A program made the translations under genes and the position numbers. Shown here in pieces: positions 33,863 to 36,676 of a stretch of 36,676 bases of DNA. Numbering within the stretch: the first letter of the stretch is position 1; each line of letters begins with the position of its first letter. Source of the DNA: Scytalidium lignicola (lineage: Eukaryota > Ascomycota > Leotiomycetes); contig NCSJ02000398.1 of NCBI GenBank assembly GCA_002812745.2, positions 1-36,676 on the forward strand. Reading direction: 5' to 3'. The notes beneath the pieces are model-generated. The model was not told the origin of the DNA. It was given only the letters and a program-made list of their open reading frames with translations, and made no database searches.

Positions 33863-34182
33863 CTGTAGGTGTACGGCCTCCAGCTGTAGGGCTGTTTCCA
33901 TAGATCCCTGGCTACAGTTCCCCTAACTGTATAACCCTCCAGCTGTAGGTGTACGGCCTCCAGCTGTAGGGTTGCTTCTGTAGATCCCTGGCTACAGTTC
34001 TCCTAACTGTACGACCTTCCAACTGTAGGTGTACGGCCTACAGTTGTAGGGTTGCTTGTGCGGATCCCTAGCAACAGTTCTCCTGACTGTATGGCCCTCC
34101 AGCTGTAGGTGTACGGCCTCCAGCTGTAGGGCTCCTTGTGTAGGCCATTGGCTACAATCCCCTGGCTACAAAACCTCTTAGT
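33863..34182 (+). repeat. Four tandem copies of an 80-bp unit
   Basis: Units begin at 33863, 33943, 34023 and 34103, exactly 80 bp apart, each with CTGTAGGTGTACGGCC and most with CCAGCTGTAGGG. Degenerate copies of the CAGCTGTAGG and CTGGCTGTA words spread from about 33730 to 34380. The PvuII-type CAGCTG is the constant core. Confidence 0.85.
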
Positions 34183-34561
34183 TATACAGCTCTATTAGTT
34201 GTAGAGCTTCTAGCTGTAGGCCTCCTGACAGTTCGGCCTCCAACTGTAAGCTCCCTGGCTGTACAACTCCTTGGCTACAAGTCTCCAGCTGTAGGCTTCC
34301 TGATTCCCTGGCCGTAGGCCCTTTTGACTCCCTGGCTGTAAGCCTCCTAGCTTCCTAGCTGTACAACCTTCTAGTTCCCTGGTTATATAGCTCTACAATT
34401 CACTTGTATATTTGTAGAAGAATTCGTAAGCTCGTAATGAAGTAGTAGTTATTGATATTGGATTCAGAAGTAGTTGAATTAAAGTGATATAGGAAATCGA
34501 AAGTTTGAAAGTCTTGATGTATTTTCCTGGCTTATGAAGAGAAATATATAAAGAATGTAGG

Positions 34562-34962
34562 AGCTTTACAGATAACTCTATAGGACTAGCAAAGATTTCC
34601 GCGCATTTGCAGCGCCCTCCTTCCTAAGGAGGCCTGGAAGGATGTCGTCTTCTTGTGAGAATAAAAGGGAAAGGTTAAATTAAAAGTATAAGAGCTTCAT
34701 AAAGTACTCTCAAGGCGAATTAAAGATGTAAGAGCTTCACAGAGTACTCTTAGGGCAAACTGAAGATGTAAGAGCTTTGCAGAGTGCTCCCAAGGTGAAT
34801 TGAAGATGTAGGAGCTTTGCAAAGTACTCTTAGGGGAATTGAATGTGTAAGAGCTTTACAGATAGCTCCACAAGACTGACAAAGGTTTTCGTGCATTTGC
34901 AGTACCTTCCTTCCTAAGGAGGCCTAGAAGGATGTTGTCTTCTTGTAAGAATGAAAGGTAAA
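34562..34962 (+). repeat. 40-bp tandem array nested between 113-bp direct repeats
   Basis: Two direct repeats (34562-34674, 34851-34962) contain GCATTTGCAG and CCTTCCTAAGGAGGCC. Between them four units of 40, 40, 40 and 39 bp (34689-34847) each begin TAAGAGCTT or TAGGAGCTT and contain AGTACTC or AGTGCTC. Confidence 0.8.
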
Positions 34963-35013
34963 AGAGTAGTTTTTCGAATAGAATTAGTCAATTAGCTGAC
35001 TATGCAACTCTGT

Positions 35014-35260
35014 AAGTGGACTGCCTGACGTCCAACTGAACATGTTGTTTTTGGCAAAAACAAGTTCAACAACAATAGCTATGAAAGTAAACCGCTTGAC
35101 GTCCAACCGATTAAGTTATAAGTTAGTAAATAACTGTTTCCCCCTTCGACTGGGTAGATTTCAGCTTTGTAAGTGGACCGCCGGATGTCCAACCAAACAG
35201 AAGTTGTAATCTCCTGAGATTCAGCTTCAAAAGTGGACTGCTTGGCGTCTAACCGATTGA
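35014..35260 (+). repeat. Four dispersed copies of a GTGGACTGC-GTCCAAC motif
   Basis: Copies near 35014, 35085, 35171 and 35231 read approximately GTGGACYGCYTGACGTCCAAC with 60-86 bp spacing. This is the last repeat block before the 3' LTR. Confidence 0.65.
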
Positions 35261-35297
35261 ACGATAATCTCTTGATCTGTATGTACAAACTGATCAG

Positions 35298-35488
35298 TGT
35301 CAGTATACCTAATTAAGGGTTTAACACGAAGTACAGCATGTAATTCCTTTACGTGATATACTTGTTATGTTGATAATTATTGATTATTAAGTAGGAGGTG
35401 TATATGTAGAACGTATACAACCCCTTGATTACCTAATCCACACTAACGTTAATTACACGTGACTAATACGTGATTATTGGAACCAACA
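35298..35488 (+). repeat. 3' LTR of the non-coding element
   Basis: This 191-bp LTR starts TGTCAGTATACC and ends GGAACCAACA, with GTAAT immediately after. It has more A/T than the 5' LTR at the same positions. Confidence 0.9.
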
Positions 35489-36676
35489 GTAATATATTAT
35501 TAATATATTAATAATACATTAAGAATATATTACTAATTTTAATAACATAAGGTTATTACTGTTTTAAGTGAATTTTCAGGCTAAGGAATCAAAGTTAATA
35601 AAGTTCTATATACTTTTGAATTACTTGAATATCCAGAAACAAGTGAAAATGGAGTTGTATATATAGTTAACTTAACTTATATAACAGATACTCAAATTAA
35701 AACAATTTGTAATAATGTAAATAATTTGATTCTTAATATATTTAGAATATATTATTAATATATTAATAAGTTTAATATTATTACTAAAAGAAAAATAATA
35801 GCAAACCTTCTTATTCAAGAATATTGAATAATACTTCTTGTTATAGAAATATTTTTTATTATACAAGAGTAATATATTGTGAATATCTTGATTTAATTAT
35901 ACAAAATATATAAATTACTTAATTGTCTGATTAAAATTAGGAATTGATAATAAGTATTCAAAAGAAATTACTTGAATCTGCAAGAGAAAAAAAAAAGTAA
36001 GCAAATAAGTATGTATAAAATATAATATATTAATAATACATTATTAATATATTTTTAAATAGTTTTTATATTTTTGCTTAATAATTATTTGAAAAAAGAA
36101 AAGCTTATGCACATCAACTTGATGATTGCAATTTAACATTAGTTGTATTTAGAATAAATGTAAGTATTATTCTTAATATAAATTTAATATATTAACATTA
36201 TATTAACTATTATCTAATACAACTTTATATATGTTTAAGTGTAAAAACATAACATCTTCAAATCAGTATTTTTATTAATCAATTCCTTCATTNATATATG
36301 AATTAGGTTTTATTTTATAATAATTAATAGATAGGAATCCTTAAAAGAGAAAATGAAATATGTTCAATTATTGAATAGAATCNAAACTAAAAAAAAAATA
36401 TTATGGTATATTTTACTTTAATACATTAACAATATATTATTAATATATTATAAGAATTGATTATATTCAAGGATTAGGCTATTTAATTCATTANTTTTTT
36501 TAAAGTTCGATTTTAATTATTTTAACCTGATAATATAAAGGATTATCCTTATATTATTTAGACTTTACATGATATATATACACATTTACCATTATTATTA
36601 TTAAAAACTTTAAAAAACACTTATTGATAGTATTATATTTATTATATAACAAATTAATAATTTATTATTAACAACT

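Larger units (their letters stand above)
33350..35488 (+). mobile_element. Non-coding LTR retrotransposon (TRIM/LARD-like), 2,139 bp, 5-bp duplication
   Basis: Two 191-bp LTRs (33350-33540, 35298-35488) begin TGTC and end AACA and differ mainly by C/T and G/A changes. They are flanked by the identical 5-bp GTAAT (33345-33349 and 35489-35493), the size made by LTR-element integrases. The 1,757-bp internal region has no gag or pol and no long ORF. Instead it holds several families of tandem repeats. Directly inside the 5' LTR is CTGGAACCAC, a possible primer-binding site. It must have been mobilised in trans. The element at 2762 has a related LTR and 5' leader. Orientation is inferred from that leader. 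Confidence 0.9.
33219..36676 (+). pseudogene. Unrecognised AT-rich multi-exon gene remnant, split by an LTR element
   Basis: Exon 1 (33219-33344) encodes 42 mostly acidic residues (NHPWNNNYDLEDIIQFEDER) and ends exactly at a GTAAT donor. The LTR retrotransposon 33350-35488 sits right behind that donor. Without it the intron is 63 nt (35489-35551) and the frame continues in phase 0 into exon 2 (35552-35716), which reads VLYTFELLEYPETSENGVVY. One stop is present (TAA 35582). A third exon follows a 54-nt intron (35717-35770) and soon meets TGA at 35825. Further protein-like pieces occur (AYAHQLDDCNLTLVVFRIN near 36106-36159), each bounded by AT-rich introns. The gene may run past the window. I do not recognise the protein; it could belong to a transposon or to the host. 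Stops suggest decay, mild in exons 1-2. Confidence 0.5.

Overview
The window looks like nuclear DNA of a filamentous ascomycete (Pezizomycotina). The evidence is short (about 50-80 bp) GT-AG introns, a Zn2Cys6 regulator, a three-exon peroxisomal ABC transporter, and a 15 kb AT-rich island of retroelements whose coding frames are full of C-to-T/G-to-A stop codons, as left by repeat-induced point mutation (RIP). Nearly all the single N bases sit in or beside homopolymer runs, which points to an assembly weak at homopolymers.

Layout. 1-2.7 kb: an unrecognised ORF at the edge and a broken three-exon 2-oxoglutarate/Fe(II) dioxygenase (917-2130). 2.76-17.64 kb: nested, decayed LTR retrotransposons. 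These are the 5' end of one family (LTR 2762-2955), a minus-strand Ty3/gypsy element (4362-11539) carrying an extra ORF antisense to gag-pol, the 5' part of another gypsy-like element (12959-14511), and a plus-strand gypsy copy cut off in its protease (14512-17635). The island is bracketed by related transposon ends at 2160-2237 and 17766-17783. 18.2-20.9 kb: a ten-exon Zn2Cys6 transcription factor with two single-base frameshifts. 22.2-24.7 kb, opposite strand: an apparently intact PXA1/ALDP-type peroxisomal half ABC transporter. 25-29 kb: gene-poor DNA with ORF relics and two small inverted-repeat elements. 29.2-30.8 kb: an intact secreted precursor with four dibasic (Kex2-type) sites. 32.2-32.75 kb: a hAT-type MITE with a perfect 8-bp target duplication. 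33.2 kb to the end: an AT-rich, intron-rich gene remnant split by a 2.1 kb non-coding LTR retrotransposon (33350-35488), whose 5-bp duplication GTAAT is the start of an intron.

How the parts relate. No operon-like or convincing gene-cluster logic is visible. The peroxisomal transporter would import activated fatty acids for beta-oxidation. The transcription factor converges on it, but no functional link is shown. The most unusual items are the retroelement lying exactly at a splice donor, its internal region built from several tandem-repeat families, the near-identical AT palindrome in several introns of the host gene, the antisense ORF in the gypsy element, and the multi-site Kex2 precursor at 29246-30760.
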